Positions 14,001 to 27,799 of a stretch of 64,000 bases of DNA are shown here, piece after piece (position 1 is the stretch's first letter; each line of letters opens with the position of its first letter). The stretch comes from Triops longicaudatus. Its lineage: Eukaryota > Arthropoda > Branchiopoda > Notostraca > Triopsidae. Location of the stretch: NCBI GenBank assembly GCA_022885665.1, contig JAGQDJ010000076.1, positions 186,001 through 250,000 of the forward strand, read 5' to 3'. The position numbers and the translations under genes were made by a program. A model generated the notes under the pieces. That model searched no databases, was not told the DNA's origin, and worked only from the letters and a program-made list of their open reading frames with translations.

Positions 14001-17000
14001 AAAATCCATAAACTTGTCTGAGCTATTTGAATGAGCGATGAATTGGTAACAAGCGAAAGTCTAGTCCTGATCTTGATTTGATGTTTTTTTTTTTTTTTTT
14101 TTTTTTTTTTGGGGGGGGCATTAAATTGAGAAAATTCGGGTTTTATCTAATTAAGCTAGCAATTGGACGTCGAGCATGGACGGCAGACTTGGCAGAAATT
14201 TTTGTCCGTACAGTGAGTGACAGTTGCAACACATATTGCTCGGTTGCCCGAAACGGAACAACTACTACAGCGAAATCGTCATTGTTGGTCGCGATTCTAG
14301 AATAAGCTGTCATCTTAGTGTGGATAGTATTCATGTTGTACCTCAGAAGAGGTGTTGTTTGCAGTAAGCATGTCAACTGACAAGAAGTCTTGTGAAATTT
14401 GACCGCCATGATTATTTTGTTAATTTAGTGGGAATAAGGAATTCCACATGCCAATGTCGTTTCTAGCAAGTTGTTCTAAGTTTTAACTGTTGATTAAGTC
14501 TGCAGTTTTCACGGTTTGTTACGCTTGTAGGCTTATTTCGGCTTGTTTGAAATGTATCTTGGGTTGTATCACTGTTACGGTAGTATTGGTAGTAATTTTG
14601 CAAGTCCGCAGAAAAAGCGAAACTCCTTTTTTTACCAGCTACTTCATGGGACCTACTGCTACTGTCATCTAGCGGCAAGAGCAGAAATCATTTTCCATAA
14701 CATGAAAATGGGTCCCCCGACAGTGACGCTTGAACGCTCACTTTTATTTACGTCATAGAAGCATCGTCTGCAACCGAACTATTATTGAAAATAATAGTTA
14801 CGCTTTCTGACGGCACACTCGAAGGTTGTAGTCATAGGAAAAAAGTACTATTGCACATAATTGTTTTCAAACCAACCTCTTTCGAGTAATTGCTTCCGGA
14901 CATCGCGAGTGGAACTTGAGGGTAATGTATGGACACGAAGAGACATTCAGTCGCATAAACAGTCTTCTAGTATCTTGTAGGTGGAATTGTCACATTAACA
15001 GAGGGATATAAAGTGCGGAGTCATTTTCCTCCATTAAGGGTGCAAAAAGGCGGCTTCTGGGGCGGTGAAGGTCTCAATAGTTAATAACCCTCTGAAATCC
15101 TGGATCTCATGTCATCAGTCTTGGCAAGAAAAGGAAACCGATGACGCATTCTATTTTGGCTCCACTGGTACCTTTGGAATCTCTCCTCCATCTGTTCCAC
15201 AAGTCGAACATTCGGCGACTTGAATGTGCAGCTTAAAATATAAAAATTATAGTAGAAAATAAAATGAGTAGCTGGTAAAGAAAAATTGAATTATACTTTT
15301 GGCGATGCTGTTTTTCCCTGTTTACGTAAGCAGTTTTATAGCCCTGCGGGAAAAGTTGAGCAATTGTTGAAACCCAGCAACATAAATCATCAGTAAACAA
15401 CATATCGCAAGTCGAGTGTAAATTTCTTATGAGTTGAATCGTTCAAACTTTTTTAGGTTGGCTTTTGCATAAATCCTTGGTAGTTTAGCTTATTAAGTGG
15501 TGCTTCAACATTGAGCTTGCCTTGCTGTATCCCCTTAAAGAAATACGAAAATATGGCGCCAATGGAATGTCTTTATTAGTCTGATGGCTATAATTACACG
15601 CGTAACGCAGAAGAACTGAAAAATAGACAGGTAGAGCGATGATAAGAATTACTTCAGGTATTGGATTTTGCTTCATCTTTTCCTGGTTTAGCGTGTTAAT
15701 TACGTGTTCGGAACAGTCAAGATTCTCGCGAAGGCGCCACGACAGGCAATTAATCGTGAAAAACTATGACAGGCACGCATGTAAAATTCTCTTGACGAAC
15801 TAAAACAAATTGGCGCTGCATTATTAACACCAGAGCTTTCGAGTTCACAAGACTCGTCTGGTAGTTTGTCATCCCTTGTGTAGGGTGCGAAATTCATTTA
15901 AAGGGCGTTTGTATCATACAGCCCATGTTTGATCATAAATGCAAGTAATACAGGCTTTGGAGTCACACGGCGAAGCAACGTGCATTGAAGATATGAAAAC
16001 GACAAAGAAAGGCATAAAGTAGTCGACCTTGCCCCATGCACGATGGGGACTTTTGCTTGTTCCCACCCCTTTCCTTTTTTTCCCTCCTTGCTCTGGTGTT
16101 GGGGTAACAGGTGTGCTAAATAGCAGTTGAACGAAGTTTTCCCTTTTTTCGAGCGTACTAACACTAGGTATGCATGAAGACTTTGATTTCAGGCGTCATC
16201 TGCGCTGACGCTTCCCCTCACCCAAAACACCAAGGACGTAAGAAGGACAGCTGTGTAAAAGGTTAAATGACCCACAGCCTTACGTTCGCGATTCCGGTGC
16301 TTTTACATACTTATCTCTCTTTCTCTTCCTAAGAAGAAATTAGCCAGTGGGAAGATGTGTTTTACAACACGCGTCAATTAACGTGTGGCGGTTTCTTTCT
16401 TAAAAAGGGAGCAATGATTGTCCTTTTTTTTATTTTTTCGTTAAAGGAGCGTAATACTTGTGATAGGCCTAAGAAGTCCTTTGGAAGAAGGTGACAAGGT
16501 TAAGAAAATCAAACGACGATGCTAGAATTACCTTTTCAGCCTTGGTGTCGTCGTCATCTTGAGACAACAAGTCACCATTTTGGCTCAGAAGCACAGAAAA
16601 AGCTGTCATGACTTAAGGAGGTTGACACAACTTTCGGGTCTTGGGGGCCATGTATATTTGTCATGTCCATTTAGAAAACTACACGTCGTAGACCAAAGTA
16701 TTACTTGAACTAACAGGTTGCGTGGTTTACTTAGCTGGCTTGAACGAATTTTGAAGCAAACCTAAATTCAGGCTCAGGTGGTCGAGCAAGGTCTGGGTCC
16801 TCGGAAATGGCCGTTTTATGACTTTGTGTTGCGTTTCTTTAATTGCAGAGGATTGTGGCTACTCGCCTAGTCATTATGTTAGCGAAACAAATGGAAATCT
16901 CTGGTTCTATTTTTTTTCTGTGGCCTTGCTTCTGTTCGTTACCAGCGGGAACGTATTTTTCCTAAGGAAACAAAATATAAACTCGATTTTAGGACTTGGG

Positions 17001-20000
17001 AGGGAGTAATGTTTGAACATTGCTTCGTCTGTTAAACATTAAAAAACCTTCGACGCTAACTTCCAGATGAAACAAATGGTTTGTCCATCTTGACAATTGG
17101 TATAAGATTCTTAGTTTTGTCAAAAGGACTCTTCTGGGCGTGAAAATGAAAATGACTACTTAAAGGAAAGTAGCAGCAAATTTGTTCTTCTCTCGCAAAG
17201 AGGGAACTTGAGGGAAATGGTGCATCGTGAATGTGAAGGCCGTGATGCATGAGAGATTTCAATGCACGCGCAGGTCGGTAACCTAACCCACTGCTACCTA
17301 CACGTTCCCCAGCGATAGTTTTGCAGTTGTCTAAGAAGGTGTAGCTGAAACGCAGTTCTTGTATGTTTTGGTTTAAACCAAGTTCACGAGTTATTTTCTG
17401 GAAGGATAAACCTCCTTGTAGACGGCGCATACAACATCATGTAGATTTGGGTAGAAGCTTTGCTTGCGACAGGTGGCTTACCACCTGCCACTGCTGACTT
17501 AGCGAAGCTTATGAACTTGGCGGATTGAACCAAGCCAAATGGAAAAGTTATCACGACTTCGCCAAATTTTTGTCTTATTTTAGTTTCAATCCTAACGCAA
17601 TTACTTCCGCAAAGTGGCATTGCACACGGAAACTTTCCTCGTGATTCTTCTCGACGTTTCTGCTGCTGTCAGGAAGAATGCTTCAGCTTGAAGTAGTTTG
17701 AGTCAGTTTTCAATTTTCCTTTTTCTGGAATTCAGCAGCTCATTTCGTTATTGAATTGCTCATCACGCCCGTCAAGGCAAGCGCAATGCCAAATTGTCGC
17801 ATTTTGTCTAGCTTTGGATTTTCATGAGGATATCAAACGACTTTTGTCTCGTGATAGCAACTATCGAAATCCATCACGTACTCTTCCTTTTTTTTAAAAA
17901 AAAAAAAAAAATCTACCTCCAAGGTCTTGCTTCAGCGCAGAATTTGGAAGTCATATGACCAGAGTTCGGAAGATCGTGCTGTTAGCCCAAGATACTTGAT
18001 TTTTCGTACTGGGCCATCCTAAACTATTTTACATTTTTTTAAATGTCATTATTTCATTAGATGAGCATTACTCCATACCTTTAGTGTTCAAGCAGCGGTG
18101 AAATATTCCCGTCGATGGAACTACGTGGTAGCTTTTAACGTTTTGCGTTGGCAACAATATACGTTTGATCGAGCAAGCTGGTATGACTGTATGAACTGTA
18201 AAGGAATGCACAGGGACAACGTTATGCTCGTATTCAGAATATTTTTTTTCTTGACTTAGTTTTCGTTTTTCACTTATTTGACGGTATGAAATTACCCGTA
18301 ACAGTAACGTATTACTCATATTGGGATCCTGCCTAGTGTGGTGTGACCAAGGGAGCGAAGGTAATGCTACAAAGCTTTGCCCTAAAAAATATTGCGGGTA
18401 AACGGTTTTCTCACGTAAAGGAAAGTGAAGTGTAATTAGAAATTCGCTTGAAAACTTCCAAGGCCGGAGTTGGATGGTACATCCCTGTCCCGTGTACTTT
18501 TTTCCTTGATAGACCGTTGTCGACAGGCGTGTTATGACGGATGGGGATAGGGATGGGCAATCTATTACATGTTAGATAGACATGAGAAACCGAAAAGTGG
18601 CAATCTAGATTCTGAGACGTTAAAACCTTTTGTTTTTATTAATGCAGATTTCCTACTGGGAGATTCGTGGTTGTTGGTAACTGAATCCTGCAGGGGCCGT
18701 TTGGGGATATCAATGCAAATGCGATCATAAAAACTTTTGACCGTAAACAATATTTTTTTTCATTCCGCCAAGAAGCTGAGGGGCGATTTTAACCATACAT
18801 AAGTGGAACGTCGAAGAGGGTATAAAAGAGGGTCGAACGAATGGTTGATGCAAGACTCTTGAAAATCTTGGGAAAATGGAAAGAAAACTAAGGACAATAG
18901 AGTAAAGGTACAACCATTTTCCCCCAGCGCGAAAGGCTCTGCCTGGGAACGTTCGAAGGATTCTTTGGGTGAAAGGGAAACCATACTGCGTTTTCTCAAA
19001 CTTTAGAAGGCAAGACAACTGGGATTATAAACCATGTCAGTTGGACTAGGCCAAAGGGTATCAAGTGTGTCGACAAATTTGGGAAATGGATTAGAACAGT
19101 TTTTGGAACCGATTCGCTGATTGCGTACTTTGTTGTGCGGAATTAGATTTCCAACTCTTTCCGGATCGGTGCCATATTGTAGGTACTGGCATTGGGTGGA
19201 GTTCTAAAAGAAAGAAAAAATAACTATTTTAGAATCAGAATTGTCATTTCCACGCCCTTTTCCGGCTGCGATTTCTTGAATTGTTCGCCAAACTGTCGAA
19301 AAGATGCCTTTGGGTTTTCCTTAACTGAATTGCCAACAGTTCAGCGTTGCAACTCCCGAATTTGGTGTGTAAAAGCTCCATTGATCGAGTTCATATCCGG
19401 CTCGGTTGTACTGTGAGTCTTTTTGTGACCAAAAGAAGGTTACAAGCTTGCAAATCGCGTTCAAGTAAAAGTTTCTATATAAATTCAGCACGTGGTAACC
19501 TTGCGAGCAGCAAAAGTTGCTTGGTGACTTGAACGCAAGTATAGGAAACGTTTTAACGGGATGCGTCAAGCGGTTCTGTTTCCTGTGCAACTTTTACCTA
19601 TGAGAATGTTCGGATATTGTGTTGTTCGTTCCAGCATACACAACTAGGTTCAGCAGGTAACGTGGCATATTGTACGGTGGATCTTAAAGGGGGAATGAAA
19701 GAGAGAGAGGCGGTGAGGGTGCAACAAGGGGAAGGAAAAATGCGAGGTAGCGTATCTGATGAGTGACGCGTTCATGGCTTCCTGCACTTGTTGCATGGTA
19801 GGCCTATCCTCCCCCTGAGAGATTCAAGGTAAGGTATTGAATACACGTAAGGGTGGAGTCATTTTTTGTAGTTTCGAGGGGGTGAAGGTGGTAAGAACAG
19901 AAGCCATTGATGAAGAAGTTGTTGCTTCACTGATCAAGAGGAACCAAATGGGCAACGGTCAGGTGGCTTCTGCGAGCACTAACCATTCTTGTGGTTGCGT

Positions 20001-23000
20001 TCTACAAAATTATACACATTGTCCATGAAAGTCACTTGCAAGAATCTTACAAATGTCCACAAGCTGGCAAGCAAGTTCTTGTCCAACACGATAAAGATGC
20101 GACAATTAACAAAATAAAAACAAATTTTAGAAATGAAAATGAGCAGCAAAATGAGCGCGATAACTTGTTAATTTGCTTCGAACTACAACACAACCTAAAA
20201 GCCCTTACCGTTGTGTTATAAAGGACCTAGTCTTGATTCTAAAATAAGAAAAAAGAAACTTATAACCGAACTTTTCAAGGTCTTTTGAAACGTACGTAAA
20301 ACTAGATTGACGTCTAGAAGAAAAGGAAGGAAACCAGCAGGGGTGATTGACCCTGGCTTTTAGTGTGTATGAGGAAGACGACGAGCTCCAACATGGGTTG
20401 ATTAGATATACCTGCATTGCATACTGCGTTAGAAATTATGGACAAATTTTGAAGGAAAAATTGGGTAACTGGGTTGTTTACCATTTTCGAACCACTCCTA
20501 CGCCTCGTAAGGCAAAGCCCAAGGCCTGAATTTTGTCCCTAGTTTTGTCGATCTCGTAACAAAGAAAAGCATACTACAGGCTTAAGGATAGTAGTCCTGT
20601 ATAATACGATAAGCGTTTCATGGGGATTTTAACTAACAAGGTTAAAACGTAAAACAGCGTCCCCGTGCTTCGAATTTAGTAAGGTTTAATGTTTTAATTT
20701 GCAGAGAAAGAGGGAAAGTCTTGTTGAAAAGCGAAAAGTGGCTGTGATTGGGGGAAAAGGTCGTCGACATTGTGTCTGTTTTAAAGACTTGCCTGGTTGC
20801 ATGGTGACTTTTTCTTCTGGTTTCTTGACTGGCTTTTTACCGTCAGCCTCGCCAAGGTAAAAGAATGGGGAACTGTAGTAGGCCATTAGGACTGTTGGGT
20901 ACCGTGCTAACGCAAGAACCCAGAAAAAGTGGGTGTCAGGAACGAACTAGGGGGAGGGGTGTTTGTTAGAGGCCAAGCCCAGAGGGAAGGGGGTTGCCTC
21001 TGAAGTTGCTATGGTAGGCAAGGTTTACCAAAAGGGCCTAAGCTTTCGTTATGGCGTTGATCCAGGTAAAATCTCTCCTATTGCCATAGCTCTGGCCATC
21101 AGGTCCAACCTCTCAACTCACTTGGGAAGAACCGGGTCCGCCGCGCTGGTGGCGAAGCCGTGAAGTGAGGTTTGACGGCCAAAGGCGATAGTCACAAACA
21201 ACTGACTTTGGCCTTCCTCTTCTTCCGCTAGCTTCTTCGGGCTTTAGTGCGGTGGGGGGATTTCAAGTTCTCCCTTTTACTTTCAGTTGTGGTCCGTCCA
21301 ACAACCGTGCCCGTGATCTTGACGACGAAGCTGCGTCGTTTGCTGGCGGACTTGGGGGGAAAAGTAGTGTTGTATTCAGAGGAGTTGTGTTTTGCATACA
21401 CATTTTGGTTAGTTGAAACTGTGAGTGGCGTCGATAACACTCTTCAAAGTGCATTTGGAGACCGAAAAGGAATTTATTCGACGTAGAAAATAAAAGAGAA
21501 AATACTTTTGAAGTGTGGCTAACGAAAGAGTTTGTCAAATGATTGAAATTGCCAGGATGACCATGGATGATGATAGTTCGTCTGAAGTGAGCTCGTCATC
21601 GCATTTCTTTAATCAAAACATGCTGTTTCAACAACGGGGACAAATGGGGATTGCCCAACACCCCACGCCGCACTTCAACGTCAGTGTAGGCCCGTCTTCC
21701 GTCATGTCCAATATTACGGGAAGTCCCGGACACGGGTTAGCAACGAGTGATTTGGATTTAGAATTTTGGGACTTGGATATCAATGCACCATCCGTGAGTC
21801 CGTCTTCGACTAGCCATAGTCCTTTGGGAATTACCAGTATGGGAATGTTGCGAAGATCGTCTGATACTTCATCCAGTTCAGGTATTCAGTTGGGCAACAC
21901 TTACTTGAATCCTTGGCTTGGAGCTAAAGAATTCTGATCTAAGTTTTTTTCCTAACTTTTCTGGCAATATTCTTGGCGACCTTGGCAAATTGTTAAAAGT
22001 GCCTAGCCAGGAACCATGTGAAATTTGTTCCTCCGAAATTCGTAAGGACTTTCACCTTCCGATGCGTCGAGGCTGACGTTGATATTAAGGAAAATGTTGC
22101 TTACGTTTAGCTCTGTTTTAAATCTCCAGTGATTAAGCTTTGTTAAGGCCCTTATTATATATTATCGGATCTGTTAAGCTGGCTATGGTGAATTGATACT
22201 AGATGGTTTTGTTACGCAGAGCTTTGCGAGTGACAATTCGTAGTTTGGCGTTTATTATTTGTCGTCAGCAAAAGTTGCAGGTTGAAGTAAAGAATTGCAG
22301 ATGGTAGGAATAAGTTTCGCTCTCTGGAGCATGGTAAGTCGCTGGTGTAAGCAAAAGCAAATGAAAAAATTGCCATTTTTTCATTTGCTTTTCTTTGGTA
22401 GTGTCTTTTTTTTTCTTCCGTCACGAGCCATGAACTTGATTACAGTCTCACAGTGCGCAGTTTGCAGTACGAATTATAAACCGGTAACCTTGAGAAAAGG
22501 GAAAACCCGAGGGAATGTGGCGCGGCGGTTTTCTGTTTGGCATGCCAAAAACTAAGAAAACGCGTCAGGTATACCACAAAAGCATTACACCTTTCCAGCA
22601 CAATAACGTTGTACGAAGTTTAGATCACCCGACATCCTTCTACTTTATACAAACTTGTGTTGTCAGTTATTATACTTTTCATCAATTCTCTAGGCGATTT
22701 TAGCATCGCCACTTTTGTGTTTTCTTAACAACACATCTAGTAACGAACACAAGCCCGTTTTTACCATTTCTTGAAAGAAAAATCTTATCCGCTTTGGCCA
22801 TAATCCACCGTTATCAAGCCACGTATTTGACAAAATCTCCACTGTTAACTTCTGTCGCCTTCACCTTCTTGCCGGGTTCCAGAGGCTTTGTTACCAAGAT
22901 TAAGTTGTTAACCTCGATTTTTTTTTCATCTGAGCTCTTTTGTCACGTTTCTCATTGTTGCGTGATACTCCGTCTCTGAAGGAAGTCGCTCTTTCTTGCA

Positions 23001-24189
23001 GAAAATGCCCACTGTCTGCTATTACCAACACACCATAGCACTGTTTCCTGAGTTTGATACTCAGAAAAAAATTCGTTCTTACCTTATACTCGTAACAGTT
23101 TTTTTCCCTATGTTCAAGTCCATTTTATCCGAATATTCAAATTACGCTAGTATTTACAAGGTTTCCGTTATGGGCCAAATCTGTTGTTTGGAGCAAATCG
23201 GACGGAATTTTCTTAACGGAGATATTCGGTTGATGACGTATTTGTTTCGTCAAAATCCGAAAATCTGTTTATCTGTTGATACTCCTCGTATTGCCGAGTT
23301 GAAGACAGGCGATAAGATCCAGTTCTAACCTCCTTATCCTCAGTAGCTACGTGCGCTAATACCCGCAAACCTTGTGAACGCGAAGAGCGATAAAGGGTAA
23401 AAGGGAGGGTGGCTTAGATGGGCGAAAACTCACTTTCAGGGTCGCAGACTTGCGTCTACCTGCCCGTGCAATGTTGCTTGCTTGACCCCCCCTTTTTCGC
23501 AGTTATCCCGTCCTACTTTCTTCCAAGCCCTTAACCTAGCTTGACATTCCTCTGGAGCAACGGTACAGCACTGCATTCAAGGTTAAGGACTTATTGATGG
23601 GTTTCTCTTCTCAAACAAACAAGTGAGAGCTGGGTGGGGGTTAGGAGGGAGGGGTGACATAGGGTAGGTTGAAAATGAAAGGAAAAGCAATAAGTAAAGC
23701 GAAACGGTATGCAAGAGTGGAGCCGCACCATTGTCTTTACAGTAGGTGGGTTTTTCTAAATGATACCAAGGGATGTTTGGAAGTTGGTTAGGTGCGGTGT
23801 GTCATCACTGGACTTTTGTTGGGGGTGGGGGGGGGGGGAGACAAGAGAGATAGAAAGACATTTTCTTCCTTCCTGTATGTATACTCTTTTCACTTCCTCA
23901 GGTTTCGTCATCTTTCCTTTTTACCAACTTTTGGGTCTTTTATTGCATTTTCCTCGCAAGCTTCTTGGTTCTTCCTTTGTCTATTTTTCATTCTTGTCTG
24001 TCGTACCTGTTTCGGGCTTTGCCGTTCTCACCTAAGCCAAGAGCTAAAAACGCATTAAGAAGACAGAACCCACCAGGTATACAACCGAAAGCACGAGGCC
24101 ATGAAGGTCGAACTGTCCTTGGACGCCATCGGCGCCCAACAACTGCGGGCATCGCTGTCAGTACGTTCGTTTCCATAAGAAGCTTAGTT

Positions 24190-24244
<55 letters not shown>

Positions 24245-27200
24245 GTGCGAAAATAGCACAAGAATGGGTACTTCACAAGTTTTTGAGTCGTTTGAGGTTT
24301 GGGGTAAGAATGTTCGTGAGTTCTTTCCATAACTCCAGGAAGGATGTTTGGGGTTAGGATGTTGGGAGTTTTGTCCGTTGGTGATATGTTGGAGTTCGAT
24401 AATACAAGCAAAGGTAGATATTTCGAGTCTATATAGCTTGACGGAAGTGTCTAGGACTTGGAAAAAGTGTCTATGGTGGCCCAAGTCACGTTAGCAACCC
24501 GAACCTGTGGACGAAGCAATCCGAGGCGGTTGAGGAAGTAATTATTTTCTTGGAATGAACCAGTTTGGGTGAAAGGACTTCTGGTGAATATTAGCAGCCC
24601 GCGCAGTGTGCGCACTTTTAGACGGGTCTCTAAGGCTTAGCAAAAGGGACAATGAGATATTCCAACTCAGTAAAGATGGGTTAAAGGGGGTTAAAAGTAC
24701 CCTGCGAGAGACGAACAAGGAAAAAAAGAGAGTAAAGTGGAAAAGAGGATGAACGCGATCGTCGCTTGCTTTACGTTTTGCTGGCTCTCTGCATACGTGC
24801 GTGCGTATGTACGTGTATCCCCTGATACGCAGATGCGCTACAAATGATGAGGGTGCCATTTTCGCCAGTTTTCAACGTTGACGTTGTCCCAAAGCCAAGG
24901 CTTCAAAAGCCTTGGAACGATTATGAAATGCTAATTACCTTCCGAAATGGACAGAATTAGTTTTGGCACCTTGAGGAAGTTAAAAAATCATTTCCTTTTG
25001 TACATGAAATTGGTTGGAAGCGTTGTCAGTAGGAACAAATGAATTACTTTCACAAAAGATTATAATTGGCCATGTCGTACAAGTTTTAGCGAATTTAGCG
25101 TGTTACGTTGATGTAAACCTTACGAAGGGAAACTAGAGTCGTGGTTTACGGATTAACCAAGTGTCACTTATCTTTCTGAAAGTTTCGCAAATGGACAAAG
25201 CTCGTGACCAGAAACCTTTTGGAGAGGGTAAAAGTGTGTATATTTGCGGTTGCATATTTTATACACTTGTTATTTAGAAGCGAAGTATCATACAAGAGTA
25301 AATACGTTCGATTTACATTCTGTTGCACGGCTGTTGAGAGAAATACCTTGGTCTGGCGATCTTTCGCAAGGTTAATTACCGCCAACATGTAGAGTCACAA
25401 TGGGGGAAAGATGGGGGGGGGGCAGAGGTGGCCTTATTATCAGGGTTTTATAAACAATTTTTGCTGTATCAGCTTGGATCAAACTCGGGATCGGTAACCG
25501 CAAACGGTGAAATGATCTGGTCGATATAAAAGAGTAATAAAGCTAGGTGTTGCAACAATGAAAAATAAGATGCATGGTTTATTGCACTTTCAATTCAAGG
25601 GCAGTCTGAAGAGATACTTTTGCATATTATCTAACTTCTTGAGGAGTTAGGAAATTTTAGATTGCAAATTCTATGAAGGTGATGACTAAGCGCTAATGAT
25701 TGTCTTGTTGGCTTTTTGTTCATATTAAGGTCGTGATGATTTATCTCCCCCTGGAAGTGTCAATGGATATGGAAGTGGTGGAGATAGTATGGGCGCCGAT
25801 TTGAAGAAGAAAAAAGGCCCAGTACCACGACAAGCGGAGGAGTTATGCCTGGTGTGCGGAGATCGAGCCTCGGGTTACCATTACAATGCGCTTACATGTG
25901 AAGGCTGCAAAGGTAGAGGACACGTTAAACAATGTCCTTAGTAGGACTTTTCGGATATTAACCCCATTGGGTGTTCGAAATTTGTTAGGTTTCTTCCGGC
26001 GATCAGTGACAAAAAATGCGATTTACCATTGCAAGTATGGCGATTCGTGCGAAATTGACATGTATATGCGGCGGAAATGCCAAGAGTGCCGATTTAAAAA
26101 GTGCCTTGCAGTTGGCATGCGTTCAGAATGTAAGTATACCTAGTTTTGTTTTCCATCAGGGGAACGAAAAACTTGATTTTCACTTTTTTTTTTTTTTTTT
26201 TTTTTGTAAATAGGTGTGGTGCCTGAGCAACAATGTGCGGTGAAGAGAGAAGCGAAAAAAGCGCAGAAAGAAAAAGAAAAACCTAATTCAAACCCTGTTA
26301 GTTCAGTGAATTCGCCTGATAACAAAGATCTCGATCAACATAGAGTAAGAGTAATGAGTCCCTTGCGTTTTCTTGTGCTAATTTCTTTGTCTTGTGTGTT
26401 TCACATTCGAACCAGCAGAAAGGAAATCGGTCCAGTGAATCGCAAGCATGGGGTCGATTACAGGACGAGAAATCTGGACGACTCGCTTCACCTGTGGCCA
26501 ATGGCTCGAACCCCTTTGGCGTTAAACCCTTGTCACCCGAACAAGAAGAACTTATTAACCGGTTAGTATACTTCCAGGAGGAATTTGACCAACCTTCAGA
26601 AGAGGATCTCAAAAAAGTCACAGTAAGTTTGGCCGTTTGGAGTATTAGGCAGGGAAAATGCAGATTGTTAACTTTCTTTTTGTTCTGTGTTATTAAATAG
26701 CAAATTTCCCTGGACGGCGACGACAGTAGCGATAGAAGGTTCAAATATATTACAGAAATGACCATCCTTACGGTGCAATTAACAGTGGAATTTTCTAAAC
26801 GATTACCTGGATTTGACACGTTACATCGAGAAGACCAAATAACGCTCCTGAAAGTAAGACCCTTTTACCAGAATTTACAGCATTTACAATTGAATTTACA
26901 ATTGCATTTTGACTCATATATTGAACTTTGTTACTTTTATTATAATCATCAAGTCCTGTAATCATTCCTTTCTACTTAAAACGATTATTCCCTAAGAACA
27001 GGGACTTTCTTGTGTTCTTTGAATATTTCGTTTGTTTGATTTTAATTTAAATTTACTTTAAGCGTAGGTTTATTCTTTCTTACTTTCCTGTACTATTCTT
27101 TTTTTTTTTACATTTGCCTCCAAAGAAGTGATTCTTTTCAACATCAGCGTATTGTGAAAGTAATTATTTCGATCTAAAATTCATTCCTTTTGTTATTCAC

Positions 27201-27799
27201 AGGCTTGCTCAAGTGAAGTTATGATGTTACGGTGCGCAAGGCGTTATGATGCCAACTCGGACTCAATTGTGTTCGCGAACAACTACCCTTACACGAAAGA
27301 AAGCTACAAACTGGCTGGCGTGGGAGATTCCGCCGACGCCATTTTCCATTTCGGCCGTCAAATGGCTAATATGAAGGTGGATAATGCCGAGTACGCCCTT
27401 TTAACAGCTGTCGTCATCTTCTCGGGTAAACTCATCTAGCTTCCGCTTTCTACTATTAGTTAATTTGTTCGTTTGACTGGCCGAAGCATTTGCCGACTAC
27501 TGGCTTCGTTGCATTTTGTAAGCGTTTTTAATGGAAATTTCTGTTGGTTTTGAACAGAGCGGCCAAACTTGTTAGAAGCACGGAAAGTGGAAAAGATCCA
27601 AGAGATTTACTTGGAAGCATTGCAAGCCTATGTACTAAACCATCGTCCTAAACCTATGACGGAATTTGCGAAGCTGCTGTCAGTCTTAACCGAACTGCGC
27701 ACATTGGGCAATCTCAACTCGGAAATGTGCTTCTCCCTCAAGTTGAAGAATAAGATGCTGCCGCCCTTCTTAGCCGAATTATGGGACGTACATGGCTAA
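11065..27799 (+). CDS. EcR: Ecdysone receptor, isoform A (nuclear receptor NR1H1), 10 coding exons, 617 aa
   Basis: Ligand-activated nuclear transcription factor that pairs with RXR/USP to bind ecdysteroid response elements and drive moulting and reproduction genes. Coding exons: 11065-11203, 11400-11526, 11651-11961, 25730-25912, 25989-26129, 26214-26344, 26419-26622, 26701-26853, 27203-27425, 27558-27799. They sum to 1854 nt, in frame, ending on TAA. The first three exons give an EcR-A type A/B domain, with a VIKTEP motif (K65) and a GSYEPYSP block like insect EcR-A. The DNA-binding domain runs from about C232 to 297, with P-box CEGCKG in the first zinc finger. A basic hinge ([13 protein letters not shown]) follows. 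The ligand-binding domain is about 380-617 and ends with helix-12/AF-2 [11 protein letters not shown] plus two residues, so there is almost no F domain. All splice junctions are GT/AG. The junction 26344/26419 has a CAG-shifted alternative acceptor that would add one Gln. Identification is secure; the 5' leader is not located. Confidence 0.96.
11962..21538. other. Large EcR intron, 5' part (no supported exon)
   Basis: This stretch runs between the last EcR-A-specific exon and the EcR-B-specific exon. It carries only short open frames without recognisable domains, plus simple sequence such as TG repeats near 13250 and a T/G homopolymer at 14084-14118. It probably holds the EcR-B promoter and intronic enhancers, but that is inferred from position only. 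Confidence 0.6.
14084..14118. repeat. Homopolymer junction T27-G8
   Basis: A run of 27 T is followed directly by 8 G inside the big EcR intron. It is visible in the sequence; no function is implied, and the exact length may be unreliable in an assembly. Confidence 0.9.
21539..27799 (+). CDS. EcR: Ecdysone receptor, isoform B: alternative first exon 21539-21881 spliced to the shared EcR exons
   Basis: Inside the 13.8 kb intron of EcR-A lies a single open exon that ends SSSSG|GT at 21881. It has the same codon phase as the end of A exon 3 (11961), so it splices perfectly to 25730. Its protein has the hallmarks of insect EcR-B1 N-termini: an acidic [12 protein letters not shown] near the start and a later [15 protein letters not shown] block comparable to the ELWGYDD region of moth EcR-B1. 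Three in-frame ATGs lie at 21539, 21557 and 21563. The last has the best Kozak context (A at -3, G at +4), so the protein is 539, 533 or 531 aa. Downstream exons are those of isoform A. This implies a second promoter somewhere upstream of 21539, which I cannot pinpoint; an AAG just upstream (about 21509) could instead be a leader splice acceptor. Confidence 0.88.
21882..25729. other. Large EcR intron, 3' part (no supported exon)
   Basis: This is the intron between the EcR-B exon and the first shared exon (DNA-binding domain). It contains a 49-T tract (24192-24240) and no convincing exon. A 110-codon open frame at 22996-23328 has no recognisable domain and no clear splice context, so I do not call it. 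Confidence 0.6.
24192..24240. repeat. 49-nt uninterrupted poly-T tract
   Basis: An unbroken run of T in the EcR intron. It may be the A-tail of an old retroposed sequence on the minus strand or a plain slippage tract; I see no flanking target-site duplication that would decide this. Confidence 0.9.

Noticed and set aside
22996..23328. 110-codon plus-strand frame inside the EcR intron
   Set aside because: No recognisable domain, no splice context and AT-rich codon use; not supported as a nested gene.
23965..24357. 130-codon plus-strand frame
   Set aside because: Much of its length is poly-Phe from the 49-T tract, with no other coding signal.
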